Positions 15,152 to 24,333 of a stretch of 64,000 nucleotides of DNA are shown piece after piece. The DNA comes from Nocardioidaceae bacterium. Lineage in GTDB: Bacteria > Actinomycetota > Actinomycetes > Propionibacteriales > Nocardioidaceae. Under the pieces are notes generated by a model. It was not told the origin of the DNA. It was given only the letters and a program-made list of their open reading frames with translations, and made no database searches. The stretch is from positions 91,440 to 155,439 of the forward strand of contig JAUJOD010000004.1 of the NCBI GenBank assembly GCA_030447865.1. The letters are read 5' to 3'. Position numbers and translations under genes: made by a program. The stretch's first letter is position 1. Each line of letters starts with the position of its first letter.

Positions 15152-16135
15152 TCAGTCAGAACCTTCGGACGGAGGGGTAGTGCCGAGACTTTGGCGAAGG
15201 GCCTGCAAGAGTTCAGTTGCCTCATCAATCTGGTCGAGCACCTTGGGGTCGCCCCGCAGTTGTTGCACTTGGGTCCACGGCATCTGCCGGATGGCCTGCG
15301 TGGCGGCTGCCAATTCGTCGACCGGCCCCTTCCGTGAAGGGCTACCTCCCGCAAGTCGCATCATTGCGGAATCGAGCGTCGAGTCTGGGTCCTCAAGAAA
15401 GTGCGACCGTGCGACGGGGTCCCGAAGGATCATCCTAAGTTGGCGAATGTCCTTTGAGTTCGTGATCAGTCGCCGGCTCACCTTCGAGGTCACCACGTCG
15501 ACGACGGAAGGAGTGATGAGCGCTTTGCTCACCCCGTTCAGCTCGCGGGCCCAAGTGATCGCCGAGGCGGCCTCTGGGAGATTCTCGAAGCGCTCGGAAA
15601 GCTCGAAGATTTGGACTAGGCGGTCGAGCTCTCGCACCGTGATGCCGAGGATGTTGGCAGCGCTGGCGCGGCCGACGAGTTCGACCAGCCGGCAGGCCAC
15701 CATCTCCTTCTCCTTGGCGTCCCACTCTTTGCGCTGGCGATGGATATAAATCCAGGCGCGCAGTCGTTCCTCGTCGGTCAGGACGCGGTCGGTGACCTCA
15801 GCTGGAAGCTGCCGATACTCGTCCTTTCCTTCGTCCACAAGTGCCCGCGAGTTCGTCCACCGGCGCTCACCGTCGATGATTCGAAACTTTCCGGGGAGGT
15901 CGGGATGGGGTTCAACCAGCAGCGGTTCGAACAGCCCGCTATTTGCTTCGATCTGGCGCTGCAGCTCCTCGTCTGCCTTGCTGCCCAGCCGAGGCTGGCG
16001 TTCATTTGCCACGAGCTCGTCGACATCGAGGAGCAGGCGGCGCGTTCGGAGCACCGTCGAACCGAGGCGGCGCTCCTGAAAGCCCGCAACCGACGCCCGC
16101 GCGTCGGCTCTGAGCCCTGGCTCGGGCTGGCTCAT
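15152..16135 (-). CDS. ParB/Srx-fold protein paired with a DUF2130 gene
   Basis: A 327-residue protein. Residues about 35-125 form a ParB N-terminal domain, with the nucleotide-binding stretch FRIIDGERRW (residues 84-93). The central part (about 150-210) has a helix-turn-helix-like segment after LVGRASAANILGITVRELDR, as in ParB proteins. The C-terminus is helical and Gln-rich. ParB-fold proteins use CTP or act as nucleases or phosphotransferases in mobile and defence loci. No ParA gene is adjacent, so ordinary partition is unlikely. Its start overlaps the stop of the DUF2130 gene by four bases, making the two one functional unit. Confidence 0.8.
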   Translation of the reverse strand: MSQPEPGLRADARASVAGFQERRLGSTVLRTRRLLLDVDELVANERQPRLGSKADEELQRQIEANSGLFEPLLVEPHPDLPGKFRIIDGERRWTNSRALVDEGKDEYRQLPAEVTDRVLTDEERLRAWIYIHRQRKEWDAKEKEMVACRLVELVGRASAANILGITVRELDRLVQIFELSERFENLPEAASAITWARELNGVSKALITPSVVDVVTSKVSRRLITNSKDIRQLRMILRDPVARSHFLEDPDSTLDSAMMRLAGGSPSRKGPVDELAAATQAIRQMPWTQVQQLRGDPKVLDQIDEATELLQALRQSLGTTPPSEGSD

Positions 16136-17316
16136 TTGGCCTTCTTCAGAGGGACAACGGGCGCCGTCACGATTCGGTCGATTTCTGCGGCGAGCGTGGC
16201 CTGCGCCTGCTCCGATGCTCTGATGAGCTCGCCACGCTTCCTCCAGGTGGTGTCGTGTGTCCGCTTCTCCTTGACCTCGAGGTCAAGCATGTCCTCGGTA
16301 ATGACGTTCATCTGCGAGAACAGCTGGCTGCAACGCTCGGAGGTGACGAAGTCGTACAAGGCAGCCATCTTCTCCGTCCTCGCGTGGTCACTGAGTCGCA
16401 TGGTGGCGAGGTGGATCAAGTGCTTACGCAAGATGTGGACGAGGGCGACAACGCGTGCCGGGTTCGCGACAACAACGCCGTCCTGGATGTCAAGCTGGCG
16501 GTTGCCGGCGGGGAATACTGCACTGGCGAGGATCGCGTGGTCGGCCTTGGCCGCGAGCTGGTCGCTATGCAACTTGGTGACGTAGTCGTTCCGCCACGCG
16601 GTGCGGTTCTTTGAGTCGTACACGATGGTTCCGCACGCCCGCCCGGAGTCCATGACCCTATGCACGATGTCCGCGCCTGGAGTGCCACGCTTCACACGCT
16701 GGATGTCATCGCCGACAAAGTTGCGCTTGAGCTCCTCGAGCAGATCGACCTCCGCGCCCTCGCCGAGCTCGTCGGCAGTCCTCTTCTGCAGTTGGCGTTG
16801 CACTCTTGCGAGTTGCTCCTCCAGCTTCTGACCCTCCTGGAACGCTCGAGCCTTTTCGGCATTCAACTCGTGAAGACGGTGTTGCTCAAGCGCTTCGCGC
16901 TGCTCGCCCAAACGCGTCGTCATGACGCGCTCATTCTCGGCGCGGACCTGCGCAAGCTCGTTCCTGGCCTGCTGTTTCGCCTCGACCGCTGCCTGGAGCT
17001 CGGCGGCGTACTTCTCGGCGGCCGAGCCCTCGGCGGCGACCACGGAGGCCGCGGCCTCTTGCCGGATGCGGGTGATGGCAGCGACGTTGTCGCGCCCCAT
17101 TCGGGTGATCTCGGCCTGATGTGCTGTCGCTGCGGCAGCCAGTTTCGTGTCCATCTCTTCGTTCAGCTTGCGTTCGATGGCCCGAGTCTGGGCACGCTCG
17201 TTTGCCTGGATGCGCTTACGGATCTCGGCGAGCTGCTCGTGCGGGATGACCTGCCCGCACCACGGGCAGCTCTCCTCGAACGGGGGCATGGCCTGAGGTG
17301 AAGCAGCAGTGCCCAC
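16132..17316 (-). CDS. DUF2130-family protein with N-terminal CxxC and long coiled coil
   Basis: A 394-residue protein. It opens with a CPWCG zinc-knuckle-like pair (Cys17, Cys20), then about 150 residues of Lys/Arg/Glu/Gln/Ala heptads that should form a coiled coil (30-185). The DUF2130 domain follows (about 190-330): ADELGEGAEVDLLEELKRNF, GADIVHRVMDSGRACGTIVY, then DSKNRTAW. The sequence IVYDSKN matches the spacing of a PD-(D/E)xK-type nuclease core, so DNA cleavage is plausible but unproven. It is the first gene of a two-gene operon with the ParB-like gene, ahead of a gene-free stretch that should hold the promoter. Confidence 0.8.
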   Translation of the reverse strand: MGTAASPQAMPPFEESCPWCGQVIPHEQLAEIRKRIQANERAQTRAIERKLNEEMDTKLAAAATAHQAEITRMGRDNVAAITRIRQEAAASVVAAEGSAAEKYAAELQAAVEAKQQARNELAQVRAENERVMTTRLGEQREALEQHRLHELNAEKARAFQEGQKLEEQLARVQRQLQKRTADELGEGAEVDLLEELKRNFVGDDIQRVKRGTPGADIVHRVMDSGRACGTIVYDSKNRTAWRNDYVTKLHSDQLAAKADHAILASAVFPAGNRQLDIQDGVVVANPARVVALVHILRKHLIHLATMRLSDHARTEKMAALYDFVTSERCSQLFSQMNVITEDMLDLEVKEKRTHDTTWRKRGELIRASEQAQATLAAEIDRIVTAPVVPLKKAK

Positions 17317-17647
17317 TATCGCTCCTATTAGGTCCTATTGACTCCTGGAGACAAGAATGGCAGTCGTACTCGGGGATGTCAACCCGACCGGCGCAGCGGT
17401 GCCCCGGCTGCCCCTGGGGGTGGCCAGGTAGGGAGCGTTCCTGGGCAGGTGCGCTTGAGGGGACGCCCGCAGAATTTGCTGGGAGCCGTGAGGAGGGGCA
17501 CACATTGCGTCGCTCTAGGGAACAATTGGCGCACTATTTGGGCGGTTGGTCGCACCGGCGGGCTATCGGGGGCTATCCCATATAGGGGTGGCGTGATTCA
17601 ACCCAGCGTGGCCACACGTCCTCGCCCATGCTCATTAACCCCGGTAC
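17317..17647. other. Gene-free stretch upstream of the DUF2130 operon
   Basis: About 330 bases between the DUF2130 start and the stop of the M23 gene. No frame looks coding. It begins with two AGGTCCTATT-like repeats near 17323-17340 (TCCTATTAGGTCCTATTGAC) close to the start of the DUF2130 gene, which could be an operator or promoter element. No RNA gene is recognised. Confidence 0.4.
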
Positions 17648-18730
17648 TCAGGTCGGCGAATGCATGTCACCGACGTGCTCGCGGAGCCAGATTGTGGGGT
17701 TAACCGGGTCTTCGTAAATGCTGCCTCCTTGGGGGTGAACCTCGAAGTGGAGGTGGCAGCCGTGCGAGTTGCCGAGGTCACCGACCTCACCGATCGGCTG
17801 ACCACCGCGCACAACGCTGCCGTCGGGGACGAGTACCCGACGCATGTGGGCGTACCAGGTGGCTAGCTGCCCCGGACCGGTGGACACCTTGACCAACCAT
17901 GGCCCGGCCCAGGACTCGACGGTGTCGATCTCGACGGTTCCTGACGTGCCGGCGAGCACGGGGGTGCCGCAGGCGACCGAGAAGTCCGTGCCGGTGTGCC
18001 AGCTCGACCAGCTGGAGCCGGTGTCGCCAAAGTTCATCTGGTCGACGTAGCCGGACCCTGCTGGGACCGGGAAGAAGACGGTTGTGTCGCCCGGCAATGA
18101 TGCGCAGTTCGTCGAGACGCCGAAGATGCCGCCGCCGAGGTCGGCGAGCAGCCGTCGAGCGAGCGGTTCGTCATCGGCGTAGGCGTCGGGATAGGCGGAG
18201 TGCTGGACCAGTTGGGCGGCCACCGCGACCGGCAGCTTTTGCCAATCGGGCACTTGTGCCAGCGCGTTGAAGAAGAGGCCAGCCGACGTAGCGGGATCCA
18301 TGAGGTCACGCATGGACCCCCACCATGGCCACTGCTGCTGAAAGATTCCGAGGCTGCCATGGTCACTGCCAACTGCCTTGTGCGGCAGTCGCAGGGAGGC
18401 TGCAACCCCCTCTTGATCGGCTGCGAGGTCACCTCCCAGACCGTCGTTGGCGTAGATGCGGAGCCGGGACTCCTGCAACGCCGTGGAGAGTGCGACGACG
18501 ATGCCCTGGTCGGCGAACCCGCGAGCGCGACCGACCTGGATGATCGTGGCGGCGTGGCCCAGCTGAGTGGCATCGAGCTGGGCGGCCATCGAGGTGGAGG
18601 GGCTTACCGTCCCGTCAACGGACTCAACGCAGGTATGAGCGACCGACTCGGCCCCGCCGCTCATCACCATCAGCGGAAAGGCGGCGAGGAAGGCACCTGC
18701 CATGACTGCCCCGGCGGTCACTGCGTTCAT
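17648..18730 (-). CDS. M23 peptidase with N-terminal lytic-transglycosylase-like region (VirB1-like wall hydrolase)
   Basis: A 360-residue exported protein (from ATG 18730; GTG 18742 adds four residues). An N-terminal hydrophobic segment (AGAVMAGAFLAAFPLMVMSG) is a signal or anchor. The middle (about 60-200) resembles the lysozyme-like region found in actinobacterial transfer hydrolases, including FADQGIVVALSTALQESRL and GSLGIFQQQWPWWG. The C-terminal LytM/M23 domain keeps zinc ligands in HTGTDFSVACGTPV and HLHFEVH. It would open peptidoglycan locally for the transfer channel. It is the last gene of the VirB-like operon. Confidence 0.88.
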   Translation of the reverse strand: MNAVTAGAVMAGAFLAAFPLMVMSGGAESVAHTCVESVDGTVSPSTSMAAQLDATQLGHAATIIQVGRARGFADQGIVVALSTALQESRLRIYANDGLGGDLAADQEGVAASLRLPHKAVGSDHGSLGIFQQQWPWWGSMRDLMDPATSAGLFFNALAQVPDWQKLPVAVAAQLVQHSAYPDAYADDEPLARRLLADLGGGIFGVSTNCASLPGDTTVFFPVPAGSGYVDQMNFGDTGSSWSSWHTGTDFSVACGTPVLAGTSGTVEIDTVESWAGPWLVKVSTGPGQLATWYAHMRRVLVPDGSVVRGGQPIGEVGDLGNSHGCHLHFEVHPQGGSIYEDPVNPTIWLREHVGDMHSPT

Positions 18731-18751
18731 GTATCGACACACCTTGGCAGT

Positions 18752-20287
18752 TCAGGCGATCCGGAGGGCTTCGTTGGTGTAGGTCAGATCTCGTTCGAGC
18801 GGAGTCAACCGGCACTCGACTTTGAACTGGCGTTCCCCGACCGTCCAGAGCGCGCGACCCTTGCCGCCCATGGCCCAGCCGGTCACCAGTTGCTGGGCGA
18901 CCGCGTTAAGCCCGAGCAGATCGGCGAGCTCGTCGGCCACGGCCTTGTCCTGGCCATGCAGGACTCGGATGTCTGCGAGGTGGAGTAGGTCTTTGGCGAT
19001 TGCGACGGCCTGGCTGTCCGCAGCGCCGGCCGAGAGCGGGTCGGACGGTTTGTGGTAGACGACGAGTTGGACGTCGCCGACGTGCCGGGACAGCCGCAGG
19101 TTGGAATCGAGGGTCTTGACGGGCTCGAGACCGAGGCGCATCTGCTTCCAAGTCTCATCCCGTACGACGATGCGTACGTCGCCGCGCTCGGCAATCTCTC
19201 GCATGCCCTGTCCCCACGAGTTCAAGCACAGCAATGCGATCCCGACGGCTCCGTCGCCGGACTTGTCGAGCCGCGACAAGGACAGCGACTGGATCGGTGC
19301 GCGCCAGTCCGGCTTTATGGTGGTGGGTTCGTCGAAGAGACCCTGCAGATGGCCTTTCACGAGTGCACCGAGGGCATCCCGCAACGTTCGAGTCTCGTCG
19401 TAGAACTGTCTCGGTGAGGCGAACCGGCACTCGTTAACCAGTTGGTCAGTGGGTTCGTCCAAGGCCGCCCACAGTTGGGGGACGGTGACTTCCCGCAGTC
19501 GGGTGCCGCCGTGCGTGAAGCCAGTAAGGAATCTCAGGGCGCTAGATACGGCGGTTTCGTCGCTAGGCCCGAACGGTACGGACTCGCTGCCGATCTTCTG
19601 TGAGCCGACCAAGCCGCGAATCAGCATTAGCCAGCGGTGAAAGACGATCGAGGCACGACGTGATGCCTCGGCAGCGTCGAGGCGCTCCCAACCACCGCCT
19701 AACGGCCCAATGTCGAGCGGGTTGACTCTGGCGGGCAGGCCATGGCCGATGGCGAACGGCTCGACGCCGAGCGCTAGGCACAAGCCTTCGTACTCGTCCT
19801 TGGTGTCGCCGAGGATGAGGACCCGGTAGCCGAAATCCATCATCCGCAGACAGAAGATCTTGACGGTGGCGGACTTTCCTCTGCCGGGCTTGCCGAAGAC
19901 GAACATGTTGGGGTTTGTCACGCCGATCGCGTCGTCCTTCACCCAGCCCAGCGGGTCGCAGTAGAACGCTCCCCCGGAGAGCAGATCGATGCCCATCTGC
20001 GCTCCTGTCGGCGGGAGCCCTTGGGCGGCGGTCAGCGGCCAGAGCACGGGCGCCTGCTCCGACGTCATCCGCCACATCGACAGTGGGGCCAGTGCGGGTG
20101 CCCATCCCGTCCCGCGGGCGCGGCGGCCTCGCGCGGAAACGAACTGGGTGAAGAGCCGGTCGTCGTCCAGTTGCACAGGGACTGCGGGTCGGGCCTGGAG
20201 TCCGGCTCCCATGTCGCTCAACAGGCCCGCGACGGACCGCGACGCCTGGGCGTGGCCTTGCCGGGACCGCCGGCCGCCGTGGCTCAT
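18752..20287 (-). CDS. VirB4/TraC-like ATPase (C-terminal motor part)
   Basis: A 511-residue cytoplasmic ATPase that powers assembly and use of the type IV secretion channel. Walker A is FGKPGRGKSA (residues 131-140) and the Walker B Asp-Glu is in RIVVRDETWKQM near residue 380. The N-terminal VirB4 substrate-binding domain is short here; the upstream SCO6880-like protein, which overlaps by four bases, seems to carry the VirB3/VirB4 N-terminal functions. One coherent frame, no lesion. Confidence 0.9.
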   Translation of the reverse strand: MSHGGRRSRQGHAQASRSVAGLLSDMGAGLQARPAVPVQLDDDRLFTQFVSARGRRARGTGWAPALAPLSMWRMTSEQAPVLWPLTAAQGLPPTGAQMGIDLLSGGAFYCDPLGWVKDDAIGVTNPNMFVFGKPGRGKSATVKIFCLRMMDFGYRVLILGDTKDEYEGLCLALGVEPFAIGHGLPARVNPLDIGPLGGGWERLDAAEASRRASIVFHRWLMLIRGLVGSQKIGSESVPFGPSDETAVSSALRFLTGFTHGGTRLREVTVPQLWAALDEPTDQLVNECRFASPRQFYDETRTLRDALGALVKGHLQGLFDEPTTIKPDWRAPIQSLSLSRLDKSGDGAVGIALLCLNSWGQGMREIAERGDVRIVVRDETWKQMRLGLEPVKTLDSNLRLSRHVGDVQLVVYHKPSDPLSAGAADSQAVAIAKDLLHLADIRVLHGQDKAVADELADLLGLNAVAQQLVTGWAMGGKGRALWTVGERQFKVECRLTPLERDLTYTNEALRIA

Positions 20288-21795
20288 TGTCGTCCTCGAC
20301 GCTTCGGGACACCGACACCCAGCGGGATGGTGGCGGCGGCGAACGCCGAGTCCTGGGCGCCGTCGAGCCGCTGCGGAACGTAGCCGGCGAGTCGCACAGA
20401 GGCGTCCAGTCTTCTGCTGAATTCACCGATAGGCCAGTCGGCTGGGACGGTCAACGACACTGCTGCGCAGGGTCGGACCAGCGAACGCCCGCGGGCGAGC
20501 TTCTCGTCATTCGCCTTGATTTGGGTGACCGCGCGCCGTTCCTTGGCCCGCTCCAGCCTTCCGGTGCGGCGCCGAAGCTCCGAGCCGGTGATTGCCGACA
20601 GCTCCTCCCGACCGGTGATGCGATCGGCGGCCTGGGCAGACACAGGCGTGAAGAACACCGTGAGAGAGCGGCGTTCACCGGCGGCGGACGGCACGAGTAC
20701 CGGGGCCAGGGCTCCGAGGATCGCGCCCTGTTCGGGCAGCAAGATGGTGGCGGTGACGCTGGCCCAGTCCCCGTGGGTGTACTGCCGAAGTTCGCTCACC
20801 GCGCGGGTTGGTCCGGTGGCAGCCAACGGAACACCGGTCGCGACTTTGGGGTTGGTGCGTCGGGCGATGTCGGCGCCGACGAGGGTCGCTCGGTCCCCGG
20901 GCTCGAATCCAGTGCGGATCGCGACGGCGAGCGCTGGCGAGTCGAGCCAGGTCACCCGATTGCAGCCCATCGGCCCGAGAAGCCGGGCTTCGATCTCGCT
21001 CAAAGCTCCATACAACACACGGGCCCGTCCCGCGACGCCGCCGCCGGCTCGCTTAGCGGCTCGCCCGATCCGATCCTCGCCGACGACGACGGTCACGAAC
21101 GCCTCACTTCGTACCGAGGCGGGCATTAGCTGTTGAGTGAGCTGATCGTTGACCTGCCGGGCGAGCGCGGGTCCGCCCACTCTGCGGTGGGAGCGGACCC
21201 AGTGTTCTCTTTCTGCGCCGTCGTCTGGGACGGTCCGCACCTGAATCGCCACCACGTCGACCAGTTCCGTCCGGGTCGCCGCCTCGCAGAGCTCGGCGAG
21301 CCCCGCGCCCATCCGGTCGCGCGTATCGGCTTCGGTGAGCCCGAGGCCCGGGTGTTCGATCCGGGCGGTCGCAGCCCAGGTCCGCCGTGCGTGGTGCTGG
21401 ATCACCGCGACCCGACTCATCGAGGGCCCGTACGGCGGTCCGTCGTGGATCTGCACACCGGCGAGAACGCCGGGAAGGTCCGCCGCGTCGAGGTCGCCTG
21501 CGACTCCAGCGGCCACCTGCGACTGCCAATGAGTCCAGCCCATCAGTCCTCCCCATGCGTGTGCCATCAACAACCCGAGCCACTGCGCGGCCGACCAGCC
21601 CCGTACCGGCACCACAACCAGCAAGCCGACCAGTCCCCATAGCGGCAGCCACAGCGCCAGCCAGCCCCAACGGGACCCGTTGACCGCCACCCACACCGGG
21701 ATTCCGGAGACAACCAGCAGCATCAGTTGGACACCGGTCAGGCCGAAGAACCAGCCGGTCCGGTCCCGCATGTAGTCCCCGTACGTCGCACTCAT
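20284..21795 (-). CDS. SCO6880-family membrane protein (VirB3/VirB4 N-terminal-like)
   Basis: A 503-residue protein. Two hydrophobic segments at residues about 18-38 and 42-64 (LMLLVVSGIPVWVAVNG, LWLPLWGLVGLLVVVPV) resemble VirB3, and the remaining soluble part resembles the SCO6880 family found in actinobacterial conjugative elements. It precedes the VirB4 motor gene with an ATGA overlap. I infer that the two proteins together do the work of VirB3 plus VirB4. An AGAGA-rich sequence lies ahead of ATG 21795. Confidence 0.85.
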   Translation of the reverse strand: MSATYGDYMRDRTGWFFGLTGVQLMLLVVSGIPVWVAVNGSRWGWLALWLPLWGLVGLLVVVPVRGWSAAQWLGLLMAHAWGGLMGWTHWQSQVAAGVAGDLDAADLPGVLAGVQIHDGPPYGPSMSRVAVIQHHARRTWAATARIEHPGLGLTEADTRDRMGAGLAELCEAATRTELVDVVAIQVRTVPDDGAEREHWVRSHRRVGGPALARQVNDQLTQQLMPASVRSEAFVTVVVGEDRIGRAAKRAGGGVAGRARVLYGALSEIEARLLGPMGCNRVTWLDSPALAVAIRTGFEPGDRATLVGADIARRTNPKVATGVPLAATGPTRAVSELRQYTHGDWASVTATILLPEQGAILGALAPVLVPSAAGERRSLTVFFTPVSAQAADRITGREELSAITGSELRRRTGRLERAKERRAVTQIKANDEKLARGRSLVRPCAAVSLTVPADWPIGEFSRRLDASVRLAGYVPQRLDGAQDSAFAAATIPLGVGVPKRRGRQ

Positions 21796-21807
21796 CTGGG
21801 TCTCTTC

Positions 21808-23235
21808 TCAGACTTCGGCGGCGGCAGCCGCAGCGCCGGACCCTGTCGCAGCAGGGGCGGCGGCGGGGGGACCGGCTCCGGCTGGTGCCGCTGCCGGTCC
21901 CCCCGCCCTCGTGGGCGCGCCCAGCGTCGTGGTCGGCCGATCTGGAAGTGTCCCGCCTGGCATGGGTGGTGGCGGTTCTCCGCCGGGTGGCGGTTCGTCC
22001 GCTCCGAATCCGGGACTTGTGTTCGATGCCTGCCTGCGGTTCTGGGAACGGTCGGGCACGGACTGCGGATAGTACGGGTACTGGTGTCCGACTCCGGTGC
22101 CGCTGAGCACGTCACTGCCGACGCTGACAGCGCCCTGGGCGAGGGTGCCCATCCCTGCCACAGCTGCGCCCGCTGCGGCGAATCGGCTCGTGGTCGTCGA
22201 ATCCGCGCTCGCCTCGCCGGCCGAGCGGCCCGCACCGTCGTTGTGGCTGGCGGTCGAGCTGGCGCCTGTGGTACCGCCCGACAGCAGCCCGGAGACGCCG
22301 CCGTTGGCGGCCAAGGCGGTGCGCATCGCGGCGCCGCTGGAGGTGCCGGGTTCAACGAAGGCGAGAAGTCGGAACAGGATCAGCGGGCAGATCGCGCCGA
22401 CCAGGATGAGAAGGCAGCCGACGACGGCCATCCCTACGGCCTTCGCGGTGTCCTCGCCAGCGCCGGACACGACCCCTTCGGCGATTTTCTGTCCCACCCC
22501 AAGCACCAGCGCGGCCAGTGGCGCGATCATCAGCGCGGCCACGAACCAGCGCAGGCTGCGCCAGAACCACGTTCTGCCCATCTCCGACATGAGCCCCCCG
22601 GCGGCGATCGGCGACGTCGCGGCCAGGAGCAGCAGCGCGGCCTCGCGAACCATCATGATGAGCAGATGAGCGATGGCGGCGGGCCAGATCAGCAACCACG
22701 CGCAGATGCCGAGCACTGTCGCGGTGGTGGTGTCTGTCACGTCCCGGGGCCACTCCGATCCGGGGGTGTATCCCGAGAATGCGTCGATCCCGAGTAATGC
22801 CTCCAGCAGGCCATGGGTCAGCCCGGACGCCGCCACCACCAGGGCACTGGCGACTCCGACATACCCGAGCCAAACGGCACTGAACTGCGCTATCCCGATC
22901 ATGACCCGTGACAGCGACTGGCCGTCGCGTTTGAAGGCCGCAACCCCGATCTGGGTGAACGCCATCACCAGCGCGACCATCAGGCCCAACCCGAACGTGT
23001 ACGGATAGACGGCCTGCATGGGGCCATCGGCGGACAGGTCAGGAGAGGTGAAGGCATCCACTCCTTTGAAAGCGAGACTCAGGATCCACAGCCCGGACGA
23101 CCAGGCGGCCACCATCGCTGCGGTCCAGGTCTGCCCGACTGCCTCGGTGGCGGCGTCGCCTAGCCAGTTGAGCGGGTTCAGGTCCCCCCAGCCGAACATC
23201 GGCGGAGGTAGCGGGACAAGGGGCGGGCTATTCAT
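21808..23235 (-). CDS. VirB6/TrbL-like polytopic channel protein
   Basis: A 475-residue membrane protein with five to seven hydrophobic helices between residues about 35 and 300, including a Trp-flanked helix pair around 190-245, then a 150-residue disordered tail rich in Gly, Ala, Ser, Thr and Pro. This shape is typical of the inner-membrane channel subunit in actinobacterial type IV systems. It overlaps the VirB8-like gene upstream by eight bases. The tail may reach other transfer proteins. Confidence 0.85.
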   Translation of the reverse strand: MNSPPLVPLPPPMFGWGDLNPLNWLGDAATEAVGQTWTAAMVAAWSSGLWILSLAFKGVDAFTSPDLSADGPMQAVYPYTFGLGLMVALVMAFTQIGVAAFKRDGQSLSRVMIGIAQFSAVWLGYVGVASALVVAASGLTHGLLEALLGIDAFSGYTPGSEWPRDVTDTTTATVLGICAWLLIWPAAIAHLLIMMVREAALLLLAATSPIAAGGLMSEMGRTWFWRSLRWFVAALMIAPLAALVLGVGQKIAEGVVSGAGEDTAKAVGMAVVGCLLILVGAICPLILFRLLAFVEPGTSSGAAMRTALAANGGVSGLLSGGTTGASSTASHNDGAGRSAGEASADSTTTSRFAAAGAAVAGMGTLAQGAVSVGSDVLSGTGVGHQYPYYPQSVPDRSQNRRQASNTSPGFGADEPPPGGEPPPPMPGGTLPDRPTTTLGAPTRAGGPAAAPAGAGPPAAAPAATGSGAAAAAAEV

Positions 23236-24028
23236 AGGTCAACGCCGAATAGCCCGCGCTGTAGGCGGCCTCGGTGCCCGGCCACACTGATGGCGGCTGC
23301 GCCGGCTCGGGCCCCGGACCGATCATCCACCGTCCGTCTGACCAGACCATCCGTTGGCAGTCCGCCGCAGCCACTCTGGCCGTGGTGGTCACGGTCGCAG
23401 TCACGACGAAGTCGACGCACGCGACCACGTATTCCGCGCCGAGGGTTCCCTTGACCAGTCCCATTTCAGGAGTGGCTGAGACCGTGAGCGAAGGCGACCC
23501 GGAGGCCGGCAGACCGGCCGAGGACAGCATTCCAGCGATGGCCTTCACGCCGGACCAGGACTCCGCCGTAGGGCCGCCCGGGAGAGCCCAGTCTGTGATC
23601 ACCGCCTGCGCACCAGGAACCGACGCGGACTGCAACGCCGCCTGATCGATCGCGATCAGCTGCGCCAAGGCCCCTTCCTCGGTCTTCGGGAAGCCCGTGG
23701 AGACGTCGGCGGCACCGAGCTCTTGGGCGCCCGGCAAGACCAGGACGTCGAACTGTTTTGTGGTCAGGGGGCCGGGGCGAGCGGCGTCTGGGGGTGCCGA
23801 GGGCATCGGCCGCTCGGCGAGAATGTCGCGCTGGTCTGAGGTGCCGGTGGGGACGGCTCCAGGTTGTGCCGACGATGGACCCCGCGTCGGCTGAAGTGTG
23901 TAGTAGATCGACAATCCGAGCCCCACCAGCAAGGCCAGCGCGCCGATCGCGCCGCCTACCAGGAGCAACAACAGCTTCTTGCGTCCCCAATCGGCGGGTT
24001 CGGCGACGCCTCGTCGTTGGCGAAGCAT
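23228..24028 (-). CDS. Single-pass conjugal transfer protein (VirB8/TcpC-like)
   Basis: A 266-residue protein with a short basic cytoplasmic start, one membrane helix (LLLLLVGGAIGALALLVGLG, residues about 19-40), a Pro/Ser-rich linker and an extracytoplasmic domain of about 170 residues with the beta-rich, NTF2-like look of VirB8/TcpC assembly proteins. I chose ATG 24028 because it shares its first base with the stop of the upstream gene (TGATG); the open frame continues upstream without coding character. It would scaffold the channel. Confidence 0.75.
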   Translation of the reverse strand: MLRQRRGVAEPADWGRKKLLLLLVGGAIGALALLVGLGLSIYYTLQPTRGPSSAQPGAVPTGTSDQRDILAERPMPSAPPDAARPGPLTTKQFDVLVLPGAQELGAADVSTGFPKTEEGALAQLIAIDQAALQSASVPGAQAVITDWALPGGPTAESWSGVKAIAGMLSSAGLPASGSPSLTVSATPEMGLVKGTLGAEYVVACVDFVVTATVTTTARVAAADCQRMVWSDGRWMIGPGPEPAQPPSVWPGTEAAYSAGYSALTYE

Positions 24029-24333
24029 CAGCAACCCGCTCCGGTGATCCCCGTGACCACGGCGTAGATCGCGACGAACATGATCGCGCAGAGCACGGTG
24101 ATCGCCAGGCCTATGGCGCCCACGCGGGAACCGTGCGGATGGGCGAACACCCGGCCGAGCACGATGGCGCCGATAGAGACGAACCCAGAGATTGTGATCA
24201 GGGCCAGCGTGCCCCATTTGACCCAACCGAGAATCTGGTCGTCCCAAGCGTCCATGCCGGGAGGCGCCTCGGGGCACACATCTGCGACGGCGGTCGTGAA
24301 CATGGCGATGTCAACGCCGCTGAGGAGATCCAT
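24028..24333 (-). CDS. Small two-helix membrane protein, VirB2/TrbC-like
   Basis: A 101-residue protein with two strong hydrophobic segments (residues about 38-60 and 70-97) around a short basic loop (AHPHGSRVG). Size, topology and position in the operon fit a VirB2-like pilin or channel subunit of a monoderm type IV system. Two cysteines occur, one in the N-terminal region and one at the very end. The start overlaps the MinD-like gene's stop by one base (TGATG type). Confidence 0.7.
   Translation of the reverse strand: MDLLSGVDIAMFTTAVADVCPEAPPGMDAWDDQILGWVKWGTLALITISGFVSIGAIVLGRVFAHPHGSRVGAIGLAITVLCAIMFVAIYAVVTGITGAGC

Noticed and set aside
15152..16135. Ordinary ParB partition protein
   Set aside because: No ParA gene or obvious parS-like repeats beside it; its partner is a DUF2130 gene.
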